Assembly: GCA_946478755.1 (NCBI GenBank) | Contig: CAMLDJ010000313.1 | Location: forward strand, 1 to 6,232 | DNA from: an uncultured Pedobacter sp. | Lineage (GTDB): Bacteria; Bacteroidota; Bacteroidia; Sphingobacteriales; Sphingobacteriaceae | DNA length: 6,232 bases | Direction of reading: 5' to 3' | Shown here: positions 5,450 through 6,232 of the stretch, in pieces | How the letters are laid out: the number at the start of each line of letters is the position of its first letter | Position numbering within the stretch: position 1 is the stretch's first letter | The notes under the pieces: generated by a model | Seen by the model: the letters and a program-made list of their open reading frames with translations, nothing else | Databases searched by the model: none | What the model was told of the DNA's origin: nothing | Position numbers and translations under genes: made by a program

Positions 5450-6136
5450 ATGAAAGCACTTATATTTTCCTCGCTCCTCGTCCTGCTCTTTACGCTGGCA
5501 AAAGCACAGTCCTCTTTTGTACGTTTTGTAACCAGCAAAGGAGACATCACCGTCATGCTGTACGACGAAACGCCAAAGCACAGGGATATGTTTTTAAATG
5601 AGATTAAAAATGGCCTGTACACAAATGCGGCTTTTAACCGTGTAATTAAAAATTTCGTAAGTCAGGGTGGGGAGCTCGATGATACCATTTTGAACAGGGA
5701 AAAGCGGCACCCTGAATCGGGCGTTAAACGTTTTTCAGCAGAATTTAAGCCGGGATTATTCCATAAGAAAGGCGCACTGGGAGCCGGCAGAGATGATAAT
5801 GTGGAAAAAGCGTCCTATTTTACCCAGATTTATCTGGTGAGGGGTAAGCGACAAACCGATGCGCAGCTTGATGCAGTGGAAGCAAAAAAGAACAGGAAAA
5901 TCCCGCTGGAACAAAGGGAAATCTATAAGACAATTGGTGGGATTCCACATCTGGATCAGGATTATACGGTTTTCGGCGAAATTGTAGCAGGAATGGAAGT
6001 AGCAGACGCGATAAACCAGGTAGCCACAGGTAAAGATGATGTGCCGTTGAATCCCCTTGTCTTTACTCCTGTTTTGCTTTCTAAAAAGGAATGCCACAAG
6101 CTACGTAAAAAATTAGTCGGGCGGCCGGCCCTATGA
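5450..6136 (+). CDS. Exported cyclophilin-type peptidyl-prolyl cis-trans isomerase
   Basis: 228 residues from ATG 5450. This start places a clean Sec signal peptide at the N-terminus (MKALIFSS then LLVLLFTLAKA, probable signal peptidase I cleavage A19|Q20). The in-frame ATG at 5426 would put 8 polar residues in front of it. The mature protein is probably periplasmic, assisting folding of exported proteins by isomerising Xaa-Pro bonds. Cyclophilin core: FNRVIKNFVSQGG at 62-74, with R64, F69 and Q72 matching CypA R55, F60 and Q63. N63 replaces the usual His before the catalytic Arg. The DYTVFGEIVAGMEVAD stretch at 171-186 is the typical C-terminal core, with Y172 at the CypA His126 position and H167 where CypA has Trp121. 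A charged insertion lies at about 132-162, and a basic tail ends the protein. Codons and start context match the neighbours. Confidence 0.93.
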   Translation: MKALIFSSLLVLLFTLAKAQSSFVRFVTSKGDITVMLYDETPKHRDMFLNEIKNGLYTNAAFNRVIKNFVSQGGELDDTILNREKRHPESGVKRFSAEFKPGLFHKKGALGAGRDDNVEKASYFTQIYLVRGKRQTDAQLDAVEAKKNRKIPLEQREIYKTIGGIPHLDQDYTVFGEIVAGMEVADAINQVATGKDDVPLNPLVFTPVLLSKKECHKLRKKLVGRPAL

Positions 6137-6158
6137 TTTAACGCTTTAAAAGTATCAT

Positions 6159-6179
6159 GTCTATGCCGAAAGCATAGAT
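6159..6179. terminator. Stem-loop between converging genes, possible bidirectional terminator
   Basis: CTATGC (6161-6166) and GCATAG (6172-6177) pair perfectly around the loop CGAAA, extended by T6160-A6178. It sits about 25 bases after the PPIase stop, where a terminator is expected, but only a short ATTT follows on the plus strand. On the minus strand the stem includes the stop codon of the partial frame at 6161-6232, and an ACTTTTAAAG stretch follows. Confidence 0.45.
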
Positions 6180-6232
6180 TTACAGATCAGCTGATTCTCA
6201 TCGGGGTTCCAGCCCCTGCAGGGGAGGCATTT
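6161..6232 (-). CDS. Probable C-terminal fragment of a gene entering from the right edge
   Basis: On the minus strand, 23 codons are open from base 6232 to a TAG stop at 6163-6161. The encoded end reads KCLPCRGWNPDENQLICK followed by SMLSA. It has a CxxC pair (C2, C5), a GWNP segment and an amphipathic ending, and looks protein-like rather than random. It would converge with the PPIase gene with 24 bases between the ends. The fragment is too short to assign a family and an open frame of this size can arise by chance. The other minus-strand frames and the plus strand of this stretch offer nothing better. Confidence 0.35.
   Translation of the reverse strand, partial: KCLPCRGWNPDENQLICKSMLSA

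Noticed and set aside
5756..6097. 113-codon minus-strand frame inside the PPIase gene
   Set aside because: Antisense to the cyclophilin core; the product is Phe/Cys/Ile-rich without a domain.
6213..6224. CCCCTGCAGGGG palindrome, with ATCAGCTGAT at 6186-6195 nearby
   Set aside because: Both fall inside the probable minus-strand coding tail and no gene start is nearby, so an operator is unlikely; codon coincidence explains them.
1..6232. tRNA, rRNA, CRISPR, transposon or attachment-site signatures
   Set aside because: No cloverleaf, repeat-spacer array, transposase frame, terminal inverted repeats or target duplications were seen by eye.

Overview
The window looks like chromosomal DNA of a soil or plant-associated Bacteroidota, most likely a Sphingobacteriaceae relative of Mucilaginibacter or Pedobacter. 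The reasons are the protein families present, A/T-rich start contexts with few good Shine-Dalgarno sequences, and TAnnTTTG-like -7 promoter elements. The taxonomic call is inference from recalled protein similarity, not from a search.

Layout: (1) 1-564, minus strand: a nucleotidyltransferase-fold protein cut off by the left edge. (2) 565-772: a divergent intergenic region with a perfect inverted repeat that contains a -7-like element. (3) 773-1531, plus strand: an NADP(H)-type short-chain dehydrogenase, followed by a long stem-loop. (4) 1735-4678, plus strand: a tight four-gene run that looks like one operon. It encodes a 78-residue two-helix membrane protein, a KatN-type manganese catalase, a zinc alcohol/formaldehyde-type dehydrogenase, and a small uncharacterised protein with a C-terminal membrane anchor. 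A structured intercistronic leader precedes the last gene. (5) 4690-5253, minus strand: a DJ-1/PfpI-family protein converging on the operon with only 11 bases between stop codons. (6) 5254-5449: a divergent intergenic region. (7) 5450-6136, plus strand: an exported cyclophilin-type peptidyl-prolyl isomerase. (8) 6161-6232, minus strand: a probable C-terminal fragment of another gene entering from the right edge.

The centre reads as a stress-defence island. Mn-catalase removes hydrogen peroxide without haem, the Zn-dehydrogenase and the SDR could handle reactive aldehydes and carbonyls, and the DJ-1/PfpI protein could repair or remove glycation or aldehyde damage. The two small membrane proteins enclosing the enzymes have no known function, and they are the best candidates for something undescribed: a membrane-linked peroxide/carbonyl detoxification module. 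That joint function is inferred from gene order, not shown by the sequence. No rRNA, tRNA, CRISPR array or insertion sequence was recognised.
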